A stretch of DNA of 64,000 bases, from contig NC_060024.1 in the NCBI RefSeq assembly GCF_021134715.1, positions 5,952,001 to 6,016,000 on the forward strand, read 5' to 3'. The stretch's first letter is position 1; every line of letters begins with the position of its first letter. The notes beneath the pieces are model-generated. The model did not search any database, had not been told where the DNA came from, and saw nothing but the letters and a program-made list of their open reading frames with translations. The position numbers and the translations under genes were made by a program. The stretch comes from Daphnia pulex (taxonomy: Eukaryota; Arthropoda; Branchiopoda; Diplostraca; Daphniidae). This document shows, piece by piece, positions 33,823-45,707 of the stretch.

Positions 33823-34029
33823 TCAATCGCTCCTTACATTTAGTACTCTATCTGGTCGTCGCCGTCTCCCGCTCCATAGGGGCTGGTCAAGCTCTCTCTC
33901 CACCGGTCCAACTGCCTTCCTCCTTCGGTCACTGTCTTCGTCTCCGTACACCATACACAGCTCACTTCTCCACAACACAACCAACACAAAAAAAAAGAAC
34001 ACGAACAAAACACTAAACGACCCCGGCAT
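33823..34029 (-). CDS. possible small secreted or membrane ORF downstream of the repeat leader
   Basis: The 68-codon ORF begins with a strongly hydrophobic segment (MPGSFSVLFVFFFFVLVVLW) followed by a basic, Arg-rich tail. It is the first ORF on the minus strand after the tandem-repeat leader and LTR at 34.0-35.1 kb. The function is unknown and it may be chance. Confidence 0.25.
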   Translation of the reverse strand: MPGSFSVLFVFFFFVLVVLWRSELCMVYGDEDSDRRRKAVGPVERELDQPLWSGRRRRPDRVLNVRSD

Positions 34030-34039
34030 GTTGCAACCT

Positions 34040-34645
34040 TCGAGAAGTGAAACACTTCCCGTTGCTCACCGTGCGTTTTCAGTGACCCCAGATCTTGCCC
34101 GCGTCTGAAAGCTTTGACACTTTTCGCTGCTCACTGTGCACTGTGAACGACCCCGTTTCTTGCGGAAACCGAAAAGGTTTTCACCTCTTGCCGCTCAACG
34201 TGCACTCGCAAGCAACCCCAGGTCTTGCCCGTGACCAGAAGCTTGACGCTTCCCGCTTCTCACTGTGCGCGTATAAACCAAACTACCCCGTTTCTTGCGA
34301 ACAAAAGGCTCACGCTTTTTCCGCTCAACGTGCGTTTTTCAAGCGACCCCGGATCTTGCTCGTGGTCTGAAGCCCGCTGCTCACCGTGCGCTGCCAACAA
34401 TGACCCCGTTTCTTGCGGACAAAAGACTCACGCTTTTTCCACTCAACGTGCGTTTTTCAAGCAACCCCAGGTCTTGCACGCGTCCAAAAGCTCGCTACTC
34501 ACCGTGCGCGTATAAACCAACGACCCCGTTTCTTGTGGAAAAAAGGCTCACGCTTTTTTTCGCTCAACGTGCGTTTCGTACGCGATCCCGGGTCTTGCCC
34601 ACGGTCTGAAACCCGCTGCTCACCGTGCGCTGACAACAACAAATA
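34040..34645. repeat. tandem repeat array of about 116-135-bp units (4-5 copies)
   Basis: The block GACCCCGTTTCTTGCGG recurs at about 34149, 34284, 34400 and 34523. Each is followed by GCTCAACGTGC and then a CCCC..GTCTTGC block and CTGCTCACCGTGCGC. Long ORFs on the plus strand here arise from the periodic sequence. The array lies between an LTR (right) and a small minus ORF (left), like a repeated 5' leader. Confidence 0.8.
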
Positions 34646-34844
34646 CTACTCCCAAATTCTTACTTATCTCCCGCTCCGTTCTCCTCACCCTTGTTACCAG
34701 GGATCGCACTCAAGGCGCCGTTTTCTCATCATAGCTTGGCCGGAACAGATCCACACCACCGCAATTTAAGGCACACACTGCGAACAAGTTACAATACGAT
34801 GGAGAAAAACGGACTTACCCAATGAGGCCTGCATCTTCACCATG

Positions 34845-35121
34845 TAACGTACAAGTTAAGGGGTGTATTACTACTGCTACATTCTAGTACAATCACTGTA
34901 AGACAGCAACGGTCAGCCAGGGAACAGCCCCGATCAGTCCGATGCTCCACGCTTATATACCCGGCTTGGCCGGCACAGTCATGCAACACGTCCGGTTGGA
35001 CTTCATACCGGTCGTCTCACATAGCGTGGTCATTGACCACGCGACAATATCGATAGCCTACAGATGGGACTTGATACATAGGAAACAATGGAAAAAGCGA
35101 AGGTGTGGTGGCGAAGTCACA
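34845..35121 (-). repeat. LTR with primer-binding site (minus orientation)
   Basis: It starts TGTAACGTACAAG on the plus map and probably ends at GCGAAGTCACA (35121). It contains CTTATATACCC as core promoter. Left of it the minus strand reads TGGTGAAGATGC, close to the TGGTGGAGATGC primer-binding site of the gag-only element. Confidence 0.6.
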
Positions 35122-35579
35122 TAAAATTTGTCGAAATGGGGGTATCACGAAAATCGTGATATCGTGGACATCTTAAAGAATTATTAAAAATCCTTTTGGA
35201 TTCTGAAAGAAGGATGAAAGGGTTACATTTTTTAAATTTATTAGTTTTTTTTAAGAGCCGAATATACGGCTAAAAGTGATGTAGTCGAAGGGGGAGACTT
35301 TGGGTTTTCGTGATATTTCACGATTTTCAATCCCAATTATCTCGGGATCGAAAAAAGATAAAATCCGGACTTTATTCCGTTGGAATCGCTTTGCGATTCT
35401 GAGCAGAATAGACCTAGTCCGGATTTTTAGATTCCCTTTCCGGATTACGATCCGAAAATTACCTCCGGAAAAAGGGGGTATTTTGGTCCGGTTGAGTGGG
35501 AGATCACTTGTTAAAATTCGGAACACAGCACACCCAATAAACATTTTTGGGCCCAAAACCATACCTACCCCTTATAGAC
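35122..35579. other. non-coding stretch rich in TCCGGA/GATTTTC words
   Basis: Overlapping ORFs of about 100 codons on both strands (35251-35562) look like by-products of composition. An imperfect inverted pair (TCACGATTTTC / GAAAATCGTGA) spans 35143-35329. Confidence 0.35.
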
Positions 35580-35581
35580 TA

Positions 35582-37548
35582 GGGGAGAGGGGGGCTAGTT
35601 GGCAGGTGGGGTAAGTTGGCATTTTGCTAGTTAGACCCCTTTCAGACCAAAACAAATCAAGCCTTTTACACCAAATATGAAAGAAACATTCAGATTGCTC
35701 ATACAAAATTTCAAAAGTATACGACTTCCCCAACAGAAGTTATAGCAAAAAGAAAACAAAAACGGCGAAAAGTTTTTTTTTCCTCTCAGCACATTTATTT
35801 TTCTCGTAGTATAAAACTCTAAGAGTGTCAGAAAACCCATTGGCAAAAAAGAATTAATGTTTGTCTTATTTTTAAAAGAAACCTGACATTTCTACATTAA
35901 AAAGTTATTTAGTTAAGATAGAAAAGCAAGCTTATCAGCTCGCCGCGAAGGGATAGTCGTAAGCCAGTTGAAAACTGTCTTAAATAAAAAATTCGGGGCC
36001 TATTGTTAAGTCGAACTTTTTGCTAAATGCCTTCCTACTTTTCAGAATGTTTCTATATATTCAATGTTTTTTCTATGAAGTTTTGTTAAAACAAATTCTA
36101 TCGCGAAATTTTGATTTGTCTGAGTCATGGTTAACAAAGGGCATGGGTCAAAACAATATTTTTATTCTAAAAAAAAGTAATTTTATAATGAGACTTCAAC
36201 CATGACCCTCTTCATTATCATGCCAGCGCTACCATGTCAGCAACCAATAATCTATTTTTCGCATTTTTAATCCATCCATTATCAAATTAAATTGATTGTT
36301 GTGCGACAGTGTCGTGTTTTTTATTGAAAAATTTTTCATCACGATATTCCGTCAGTTCCGAACCTAGACTATACATACCCTAACCCATTCACGCCGATGT
36401 TCACGATAAACGATGTTGTTGGGAGAAGGACTTGAACCAGTTATCTTTGCCACACGAATCTAAAATAATAGCCACTACAACGACACGGTTGACCAACCTT
36501 TTTGCAAGAGCAAAATGGTTTCCGGCAATGTATTTACAGGATAGAGGGTTTTCACGCATAGCCTCCGGCAGTAAATTTGCACGACAGAGGTTTTCACGCA
36601 TAGACATGGCAGGACTCTGTAAAAACCCAAAACGAGGGAAGCTATAGTGGAAAGTGGAATTTATACCTAAGTGACAAAGTTGTAGTCGCAACCGCCAGAT
36701 GTCACTAGTCGTAAAACAATTATTTTAGCAGTTTTTCATTAATTACGGGAAAACAAATTAAGTAAATGAAATTTTTTTTGTTCTGGTCGCACCCCTTATT
36801 TTTTGTCTAATTTTGAAGACCAAAAAGTAAAAAAAAAGTAAAGGTAGCCAAAAACGAGGGAACCTATAAGGCTATAATGGAAAGTGGAATTTAGATCTAA
36901 GTTGAAAAGTTGTAGTCACCACCGCCAGATGTCACTAGTCGTAAAACAATTATTTTAGCAGTTTTTCATTAATTACGGGAAAACTAATAAAGTAAATGAC
37001 ATTTTTTTGTTCTGATCGCACCGCATATTTTTTGTGTAATTTTTAAGACCAAAAAGTCCGAAATCTGTCGTAAATTGCCCGAGCTATGGAGTGGGACATA
37101 CATACATACAGACAGACAAAGTGACATGGTTTTTATTTTTCTGCGTATGCGATTATTAGCTTCGACCTTCGGGCTCGCAATCAATTTATTTGTTCGGTTA
37201 GCACCCTGTGGGGTTAGTTGTCAGAAATTTTGAGGGGCATGTTGTCATACAGATTTCTCACCAGATGCTGAGTTGCAAGTTTTCAAAATTCGAACTAGAA
37301 ATTTTGGAGCAATGGAGAATCGTCAGAGGCCGACTTACCCCGTAGGTGGGGAAAGTTGACAGACTTTTTTTTTGCAGTTTTTCTCAATTTCACAATTTCG
37401 TGTAAATGAACATTGTAAACAAATACGATCAATTCATAGAGAATTAAAATCTGAATCTGATCTATTCATTCATTTTACCAGTAGTGTACTCAAAAAATTC
37501 AAAAAAATTCAGGAAAAAAGCACCTGACCACTAGCCCCCCTTCTCCCC
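35582..37548. mobile_element. second copy of the GGGGAGAGGGGGG MITE, inverted and interrupted
   Basis: TA borders lie at 35580-35581 and 37549-37550. The outer parts (35582 to about 35912 and about 37195 to 37548) match the reverse complement of 4098-4798 throughout. The middle is displaced by about 1.28 kb of unrelated sequence. Termini are GGGGAGAGGGGGGCTAG and TAGCCCCCCTTCTCCCC. Confidence 0.85.
35912..37195. mobile_element. unidentified insertion inside the MITE, containing a direct duplication
   Basis: About 200 bp (AAAACGAGGGAA, CCGCCAGATGTCACTAGTCG, ATTTTAGCAGTTTTTCATT) occurs twice in tandem at about 36627-36820 and 36851-37035. The right end has CATACATACATACAGACAGA, an end often seen in dispersed arthropod elements. 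No transposase or reverse transcriptase ORF is visible. Confidence 0.5.
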
Positions 37549-37628
37549 TATAATTGGAAAAATGGTCGATTTATTAATGTCATAAATTGGGCGAAATATT
37601 TTCAGACTGTCAGATTTATTTATTTTCT

Positions 37629-40312
37629 CTACTGTGGCACAACATCGTTGGCATGGCGACAGATTTCTTCACAAGAAGCTTGAATATCGCTAAGTTCAGT
37701 GTAGCGTGAGCAAACAGCGAAGCGAATGATGTACTTATCGTGCAGCTTAGCAGGAATCATGTATACTTGGCCGTTATCGTTGATGCGCTTCAAAAGCGAT
37801 TCACTTAAGCTATTTTCTCCCTGACAAAATCAATAAAAAATCAGAAATAACAAATTCAAACTGTAGCAACATTAAGGATTAAATCAACTATATTTTGCAC
37901 CTTGAGTCGGAAGCAGACGAGCCCCATAGCAGGAGGAACAGGAAATTCGAAGCGGTCGTTTAACGACAACATTTGATGAAATTCTTCGGCTAGTTTAACT
38001 TGCTTCCGAATGTAGTCTCTTAGTCCCTTAGCCCCATACGAACGCATCACGAACCAAAGCTTCAAGGAACGGAATCGCCGACCAAGGGGGATTTGCCAGT
38101 GCTATAGTCAAAAACCAATTCAGTCAAGAAATGCATTTCTTTTACTTGAGAAATTCAACAATCACACACCCGGAAATCTGGGACGCTATTTTGGTGGTCA
38201 TGTTTTAAGAAAAGGGGGTCAACGTTGAAAGCGCTCACAATGTCGTCTGAATCCTTGAACCTTCAAAATAACACAGAATTCAATAACTTGTTGTTCTTGC
38301 ATCAGATGTGCAGCTGGAAACATATCATTTTGAATAACTTACCACATGGCAGAACAGTCAAAGTTAACAAGAAGCCATTTGTGTGGGTTAAAATTAAATG
38401 AATCGGCTCGCTCAATCCCTTTCATATAGTGACGATACTCTTCGCAGATGAAAGCCGAACCTATCAAAAGAAGTCTATTATGGGCTACAGAGAGAGAAAA
38501 TTCGAGAAAATTAAATAGCTGAAATGATTTCACCTGCGTAAGCTGCGTCGACGTGTAACCACAACTGCTTTTCGTTGCACACGGGGCCCAGCTCTTCAAT
38601 ATTGTCGAAAGCGCAAGAAGGGGTTGTCCCGAGTGTGGCAATCACCTGAGTGCATGAATGCCAATATATAAATTTTTTGTCTGGTCAATAAAGTGAATAA
38701 TGCTGATGAAACATACAAAGAATGGAATTTTGCCATTTGCTACGTCCTCGTCTATGGCAGATTTCAGTGCGACAGCACGCAGATGAAATTCATCATCGGT
38801 AGGAATGACGTGGACGTTAACGCCTGCCAGGAGTCCCGCTCTTTCAGCAGCTGAATGTGATTGATCTAAATATGAATATTTTTATCGAAATTATGAACTT
38901 AAGCAATAAAATGATGTTGAATTTAAGCTAAATTTTGAGACAAACCCGAGGAGTACGCTACTAATCGACTAGCCAGCATTTTTTCGTCATCTTGAGAGTT
39001 TTCAGCCTTGAGCCTTTTTAGAGTCTTTGATCGGGCAGCTAAAGAGTCCTACCAGCATTGCTTCGCTGGCCGTTCCCTTTTAAATATCCAAGGCATAGAC
39101 AATATAGGCTAGACTTTAAGCTATTTTTAGAAGCATACAATTTTTGATCTACCTGAATGACACCGCCACCTTTACCGCCGGAGCCAGCGAGAAAGACGGG
39201 AGGTAAACCGATTAATTTGCCCAGCCAGTCCATCATTACTACTTCAAGTTCGGTGCAAGCTGGACTAGCGACCTTGAAATTCAAGGATGTAAAGAAATTC
39301 TTAGCCATATACGGAATGTGTTTTGTGTATAAATATCACAAGGTTGTGACGCAAAAATACGCAAAAATAGTTGTAGGTATACCCATGAAAAACCAACGCA
39401 TCCTATAGCATCACTCAGTATGTCGGCTAAAATTCCCGGCCATGAATTGCCCGCTGGGTAATAAGCGTGGAAACTTGGTGAGTGCCAGTGTGTGACCTTT
39501 ATAAAAATAAATAAATAACCAAATAGAGGTAGAATTTAATAGTTGCATAATCGAAAATTTGGTTAAGAATCTGTTTGCATTCTTTGTTTATGCTGTACTG
39601 TCAATCTTTTTTAAAAAGAAATTCAGTAATATGCCGCAAAACTATACTAAAGAGATTTTTACTTACACCGGGCATAATCACACGTTCGATATCTTGAAAT
39701 ATGGATTGCCATGTTTCTCCTTGTTCTGGAGCTTCCTCGGGAATGAGTCCGCGCAAATATCCAGGCTGAACTGTCGGTAAAACTCGCCTATTTTAAATTA
39801 ATATTCTTGTATTTATTGAAAACTGTTTATGACTTATAGAGGTTCCGTGACACAATCATAATAATGGACTAGATGACCTTATATATTACCAAATTTAAAG
39901 AAAATTTCATGCCGCGCACTGATTTCAGCACCAGTCATATTCATATATTATTTAGGCTATATTAAGTATTAGGCCTACTGTATATATATGTGTGATATTA
40001 CTGATATGACCTAGATATAATATAATCAGCGTGCGATAACAACCATCAGCACTATGCTTATATCATCACGTGCTGGGAGCTCAATAAATGAAAAACTTTG
40101 TTCTTGCTGAAAATAATTGATAGTAGGCCTATATAGCTATACATAACTCTATCCTATTTTTAAAAATTTTTATGCCGGGCTACAAATAAATCATCAATTA
40201 CGCTCACACATAGCATGAAACCGTTTGATTACCTATTGCGAATGTTATCCAAGTAATCTATAACGTAGTCAATCATTTGGTGGGCAGCTGCGCGGAATTG
40301 TTGGGAGTCCAT
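37629..40312 (-). CDS. Ddc: aromatic L-amino-acid decarboxylase (DOPA decarboxylase-like), with a one-base frameshift
   Basis: This PLP-dependent group II decarboxylase would convert L-DOPA (and possibly 5-HTP) to amines used in cuticle and neurotransmitter pathways. Eleven exons: 40312-40233, 39787-39667, 39496-39383, 39272-39153, 39076-38946, 38865-38717, 38645-38534, 38460-38343, 38260-38170, 38101-37901, 37820-37629. Visible motifs include [54 protein letters not shown] (His192), [26 protein letters not shown] (Lys303) and [18 protein letters not shown]. The exons sum to 1429 bases, one more than the 476 codons of a 475-residue family protein. The extra base is a G near 39049 in exon 5. 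Histidine or tyrosine decarboxylase are alternatives; His192 argues against the Asn-bearing DHPAA synthases. Confidence 0.88.
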
Positions 40313-40438
40313 TTTACCACAAATATCTTAAGGGGAAGAATTTGAAAATGGTAGAACCACAATAAGAGCTGCTGTGTGTAATGTATGGCAAGACTTGTCA
40401 GCACCTACTGAATGAACAGTAAAATGCAAATGGATTCT

Positions 40439-40447
40439 CTTTTTATA
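40439..40447 (-). promoter_or_regulatory. TATA box of the decarboxylase gene
   Basis: The minus strand reads TATAAAAAG about 127 bp upstream of the ATG, leaving room for a normal 5' leader. Confidence 0.6.
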
Positions 40448-40921
40448 GAGTCGTCACAAATAGCCCAAAACCAACTGCAAAGTCACTGGTCTGGTGCCCA
40501 GTCATTGCCTTATCTCAATAGGTAAACAATGTGATGAATATTCAAATATAATGCTTATGCAGCAAAGCTGTAATATATCTGTATTTAAAACTTTTAATGA
40601 AAAATAAGATAAGCAGCACTCTAAGTCTGTTAACACTGTCCCGATAAATGCGGGATAAATGTGTTTATCACTTTGTAAACTTGTAGCTATTAACAAACAA
40701 ACTCGATGATTTCACATTTATAGCCTACAGCCTTTTATATTTATTTGTGTATTTTAGTTGATTAGGCTATATAGGCCTATTGGCAATCCTGATGAATGAA
40801 ATAACTCATTATGTTGATTAACTATTTAAAAAAAATTACTTATTTTAATTTTACTTATTCCACATTCGAACTCGCACACAACATAAAAATTTTTAATAAT
40901 TTTAAAAGAAAGAAAACGAAT
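40448..40921. other. intergenic, no gene seen
   Basis: AT-rich sequence with one TATAGGCCTA palindrome near 40770. The T-run at the left edge of the next tRNA is not otherwise notable. Confidence 0.4.
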
Positions 40922-40995
40922 TGGCTCGTAAGAGGATCGAACTCATGACCTCCGCGTTATTAGCACGGCGCTCTAACCAACTGAGCTAACAAGCC
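40922..40995 (-). tRNA. tRNA-Ile (AAU anticodon), second copy
   Basis: The sequence is identical to 15293-15366 over the whole cloverleaf. The flanks differ immediately, but more distant downstream sequence shows similarity (see findings). Confidence 0.95.
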
Positions 40996-43680
40996 ATATT
41001 GACTGTTTTTAAAATATGTTTAATATAGAGTAGAGATGTAAAGCCAAAGAAAGCTTCTATATTGAAAGAGGAAACCTAGCGAAAAAGCGAAAACCTGCGC
41101 AATAAAAATTGTCAGATTTTATTCGTCAGTTGTTTTTTATATTTTGAAAAACTGAGCCGAGTGTTAAGAAGAAAGATGCCGGAAAGATGTGAAGAGATCT
41201 GTGAAGAGATTTTATAACTATTAACTATTACATTTCTATTTGACGAAGTTAATTGAGTAATCTTATCTATTTTGCAATCCAAATATAGGCAATCTCTATA
41301 TTTTTATCCGTTATATCCAGTGTTTGATCTTTGAAATTTGTGCGTGTAAATTGGCATGCTATAAAAACTTTAGAACTATAGGCGAACACACATAATTGAA
41401 ATGAAGCGTTTTAAAATATAGAATGAAACAATTGTGTTACACTTAACGGGACAAGTGCGAATATATTGCCGGCTAATACGTCACAAATGGCATCACCTAA
41501 TTTATTTTGTTTTATTTATAGGCCTATAGCCTTAATAACGTGGTCTTAGACTTGAAGCCTGCATGGGGAAAAAATATGTTGACATTAAGTTGGGTAAAAA
41601 ACATTCAGTATACGAATTTATGAAACTTTCCGTAAATTTCAGCCAATCGATGCCAAATAATGATGGTGTTTAATTTGGCTTACTAGTCGACATATTTACT
41701 GCAGCATCTACAAGCAAAATAACGACACAATGTATAGTAGGCCTATAATATGATGCATAGAATATGTTCATTTACTCGGCCACATTTCCCGGAAAAAAAA
41801 AAAAAAAAAAAAATAGAAAATTATATAGCCTATCTCCCTTACCAGGAGTCACCAGGCGTCAATTTTTACAGAATCCAACTTTGAAAAAATGCGAATTTAT
41901 TTGCTTGTTTGCACGGTGAGAACCTTTTTATCTGTTGCCGTCGGCATTTTCTTATACTCTCGCTTTCAACATCACTACATAGTCTGACAAAATTCTATAG
42001 ATAGTTTCTTCAATTTGCTTTTAGCCTTTTATATAGGCCTATAACTCTTCAATAGGCATAGGTTGGTATATTGTACAGTTCATAGGGTTTCCGTCCCCCT
42101 TAGAATGTTGAGAAGCTTTTTTCCTAGCTGCTGAGGGGCAAAGCGTCAAACAAAAAAGAAAAATCATCATTCGCGTCACTCACGCGCTTGTTTGCGTAAC
42201 GGACGTAACGTTAACGGACATCGTTGAGACGAGAAAATAGACAATGGCATGAACTTTTTAAAAATAACATGTGAGGCAAACGATAGGCAACATTTTTGCT
42301 TTCGTGTGCTGGGAAAATAGGCTACACACGCAAATATATTTATATCATTTTACATAGTTCTTATGAAATGATAAGACTTTGTAGAATGTGTTTGCAATTT
42401 TATAACATGGCTGCTGTTTCAAAGATAAAAGTATGTAGCCTATTGGCGTAAAAAGGCCACAGTTATTGAAACGTCTCGTCGATTTTCATTTAAATTAAAT
42501 GCTGATGCAGTGATGCTTGAGTGGATAGTGTATAAATTAGACTCAAATAGCTAAATTGGATTTGAAAATACATCACATTCGGTATTAGGGCAATTAGACG
42601 TATGTGCTGCACTAATATAATAGAAAGATAAATAAACCAATTAGTTTTTATATTTATATTTTTGTCCAAATGCCCCTACTACCACTACTGATGCTGCATT
42701 TTATTAGTACCGTATGTATTTCATTTTTCGTCTTGTAAAGCAAAATCTATTTTGTTTTATTCTTTCCTTAATATGCCAATATGCCCGATGCTGTAAACCA
42801 GATTTGGAAACAAACAGCTGAATGTTTGAATCTAGTTCGTATATTTCACTTATGACTAGACGTATACACGCAAGCCGGCGAAGAATGTCTGAAGTCAATA
42901 GCTAAAATGAAATGAGGCTCAATACTGCTTTAAAAGAGATACAGGTAAAGGTTGAAGTGAGGGACGGGAAGAGGCAGGGAAATTCCATTTTACCGCATAT
43001 ATCTTTTCAAGTCCATAGGCCTAAACCCTCTCGCGCTATCACAGTTGACAATCTGGCTATCGTCTAGACTCTCCCCTAATATATTTTCAACTTTGGGATT
43101 TAAGTATAATAGTTATAAACCAACTTTTTACAGCAGTGGAACTTGAAAATATGTTTTCCACAACAATAGCTAGATATAAAAATTAAAGAACCTTTCCCCG
43201 CGCCCACGATGCGCAGCAGTTAGCATCTATCCGGTATATTTATGTTCTAATAGGCTATACCCAATAGTATTTGGAGAATCCTACATTTTTTCCCTTGAAG
43301 CTGCGCTGACACGCCTTCTTTTTTCTTCCACTGACTTTCAAGCCGTGGACTGCTTGAGTGTATGTACATTTCGTGTTCAGCTTCTGTCGACAGCAGAAGT
43401 AAGCCTATCCTAGTTCATTTTTTTTCATTTCGCGTAATTGGTGCTGCCGAAAAAGTTTTATATTGCATCCGCTTGAAATAAAGTTACTTGTATTGAAAGT
43501 GTGAAATAAACTCCATTGAAAATCAGATCTTGCTTCTTCGTATAGTTTTCACAATTTAAATTGTACGGTAAAGCAAATTCAAATATTTTCAATCAAGTTC
43601 AGTTTCTCAAAGAAAGAAAGTAAAAAGCAACGTTTAGAAATTATTTACCACCATGTAAAGGTCACAAACCGTTTCATGTG
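40996..43680. other. gene-poor stretch
   Basis: No supported coding region in 2.7 kb. There are several TATAGGCCTATA palindromes (41519, 41741, 42033, 43017) and a run of about 21 A near 41795. Parts resemble the 17.0-kb and 19.3-kb regions. Confidence 0.45.
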
Positions 43681-44225
43681 CAGTAGCTACCCGAAGTTTG
43701 GGAACGCGCGAGAGAATCTTATGGAGTTTGGCTTTTTTTGTCGGCAATCCAAAAAATCCAATTTTTGTCGGATCGTGATGAAATTTTTTTTGGTCGTAGC
43801 CATTATGGATAGCATTAAGCTGATTTTTTTCAGATTTTTCCTATCAAGGGGAGGGTAGGTTTAAAATGGATCCCTAAGCTTGGGAACACTCTATAGTGCT
43901 CCATGCAAATTAGGGTACTTTGAAGGGAAATAACTAGAGAACGGGTTAAGGTAGGAAGACGCGGAAAACTCTGAAATGAAGAGCTTTGCAAGCTCAGCAG
44001 AAGTCTTCATTTTCAGATTTTTCGCGTCATATTGAACTTCGCATTATGGAATTGAAAACCGCTTTTTTGTTTCGGCACTTTCTAGTCCCTTTCTTTCCCC
44101 CCATTTCCACCCCGCGCGCCTTTTTCTCTGTTTAACAGAGAAATCGCGCGCTTATGAGGGGGCGACAACCCGGCGTGGGTGGAAAGAGGGGGAAAGAATG
44201 GGCAAAAAAATTAATTCAGTTTTCA
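43681..44225. mobile_element. foldback element, right arm truncated
   Basis: It starts CAGTAGCTACCCGAAGTTTG, related to the 16000 element ends. The left arm is complete to a centre near 44135 (CTGTTTAACAGAGAAATC), but the right arm stops after about 90 bp at TTTTCAAT. A sister copy with the opposite arm missing is at 50505-51096. Confidence 0.8.
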
Positions 44226-44360
44226 ATGGAGTTGGCTAATGCACCTTTCGATGTAGTAGCAATATATTTTTGGCCCATTCAAGTTACCGTCCACGTCCAG
44301 CCAGGGTAATAAATACATCATGGTCGTGACGGACTATTTTTGAAATATGTGGAAGTTAAG

Positions 44361-44608
44361 TGTAAGAGACTACACGGCGAGTGCATCTTGTCTCTTACAT
44401 GAACGAATGTTTGAATATAGGAGGCGTGACTCACAATGTAAATGTTTATTAGCTTAGTCCAGAAGAATGCAATTGATAGGAAATGTAAGAGACTACACGG
44501 CGCGTGCATCTTGTCTCTTACGAGAACGAATGTATAAAATATGAGGCGTGACTCAACAATGCAAATGTTTATTAATATCAGTCCAGAAAGTACAATTGAT
44601 AGAAAATA
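44361..44608. repeat. tandem duplication of about 123 bp
   Basis: TGTAAGAGACTACACGGCG starts at about 44361 and 44484. Each copy continues GTGCATCTTGTCTCTTAC, then GGCGTGACTCA and AATGTTTATTA. Within each copy GTAAGAGAC and GTCTCTTAC form a hairpin. Confidence 0.75.
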
Positions 44609-44689
44609 TGTAACCAAATAGGAGAGGAAGAATATTGAACGAGAGACAGTACCTTTACTCAGTTGTAGTTGACGAGTTGCACAACACAA

Positions 44690-45560
44690 TTAACACACAC
44701 AATTAAAAGGGAGTTGTAATACTTGAACGGAATCGGAAACTACAGAAAGGATCTGCCTTGTTATATTGATTGGTCGTAGAGTTTAAGAAGAATTTTACCA
44801 TAGATCTTTTGTTTTGATTATGCAAGTATAGAAAATTATGGAACTGTAGGCCTATGCCTAACGGAAAACGACTGTTTAACAAAATTGGGTTTTATTGAAT
44901 TGATTTGCTTGTTAGTTTTGATTTGTTCTTAATTTAGTTTACTGTCCGTCCGGATTTAGTTTTTTTTTAATTTATTTATTTACTCTTGTATTTTATGTTA
45001 TTATTGAGTCATTCCCGCCGCATTTTATTTTCTGTATCCAGCCAAATAAAAGTTTTGACAACTAATTCGGAAGAGAAAACAACACGTCATGGAAATAACC
45101 TTTTTATGTTTATTTTACTTAAATAGAACTACGAAAAAGCGAAAAAAAGGAGAGGGAAAACAAATAGCGTGACAGGAATTTTAAAGAAAAACGCTAGAAG
45201 AGAAAAAAAAAGTAATGGAAAAGAAACATAAACGATACGACAGGTGCTGGGCACGGAAATAATGAGATACTTGTTGACAAAACGTATTACATTAAAACGT
45301 GATAAAAACAGGTATCAATTTCGAGGAAAAATAATGAAGAAAATGCAAATCTGGACTATGAGGCTAACTAAAAGTTTTTAGAGATTTCGTGACGAAAGAT
45401 TATAAAATAGTTGAAGAATATAGTTATGCAAAATTAGAAGGAAAACAGGACACCATTTGCCATAAAAGAAAAAATAAAAGACGAGAAAAAATAAAAAGAC
45501 GAGAAAATAATATAAGAGACAAAAAATATAAAAGACAAAAAATAAGGTAAGGAGGCGATT
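44690..45560. other. non-coding, purine-rich on the plus strand (from about 45100)
   Basis: From 45100 the plus strand is almost all A and G with recurring AAAAGACGAGAAAA words. A similar purine-rich stretch lies at 49200-49850. Both adjoin the inverted ORF and gag region and may be untranslated regions of one retroelement type. Confidence 0.45.
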
Positions 45561-45707
45561 AATAAAACGACGTGAAAGATAGTAAGGAACGCCATATGAA
45601 AATAGAATAGAATTTAAGACGAGAAATACAAATAAAAGACGAAAAAAATGTGCGTTGAAAAAGAAAAGAAACGGGGACCATAATGATTTTAAGTTTTACC
45701 CAAATCA

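Noticed and set aside
33740-33830. tRNA-like segment with a GGTTCGATTCC T-arm
   Set aside because: No matching acceptor or anticodon arm could be paired; at best a tRNA-derived repeat fragment.
34040-34645. CRISPR-like array
   Set aside because: Units are contiguous long tandem repeats without unique spacers, in a eukaryotic genome.
34095-34769. Four overlapping plus-strand ORFs of about 90-118 codons
   Set aside because: They are produced by the 116-135-bp tandem repeat whose unit lacks stops in several frames; no domain is seen.
35251-35614. Overlapping ORFs of about 100 codons on both strands
   Set aside because: Mirror-image composition of an imperfect inverted, TCCGGA-rich stretch; no conserved motif.
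37629-40312. DHPAA synthase (amd-type) identity for the decarboxylase
   Set aside because: The active-site position reads DQSHSAAER with His, whereas the aldehyde synthases carry Asn there.
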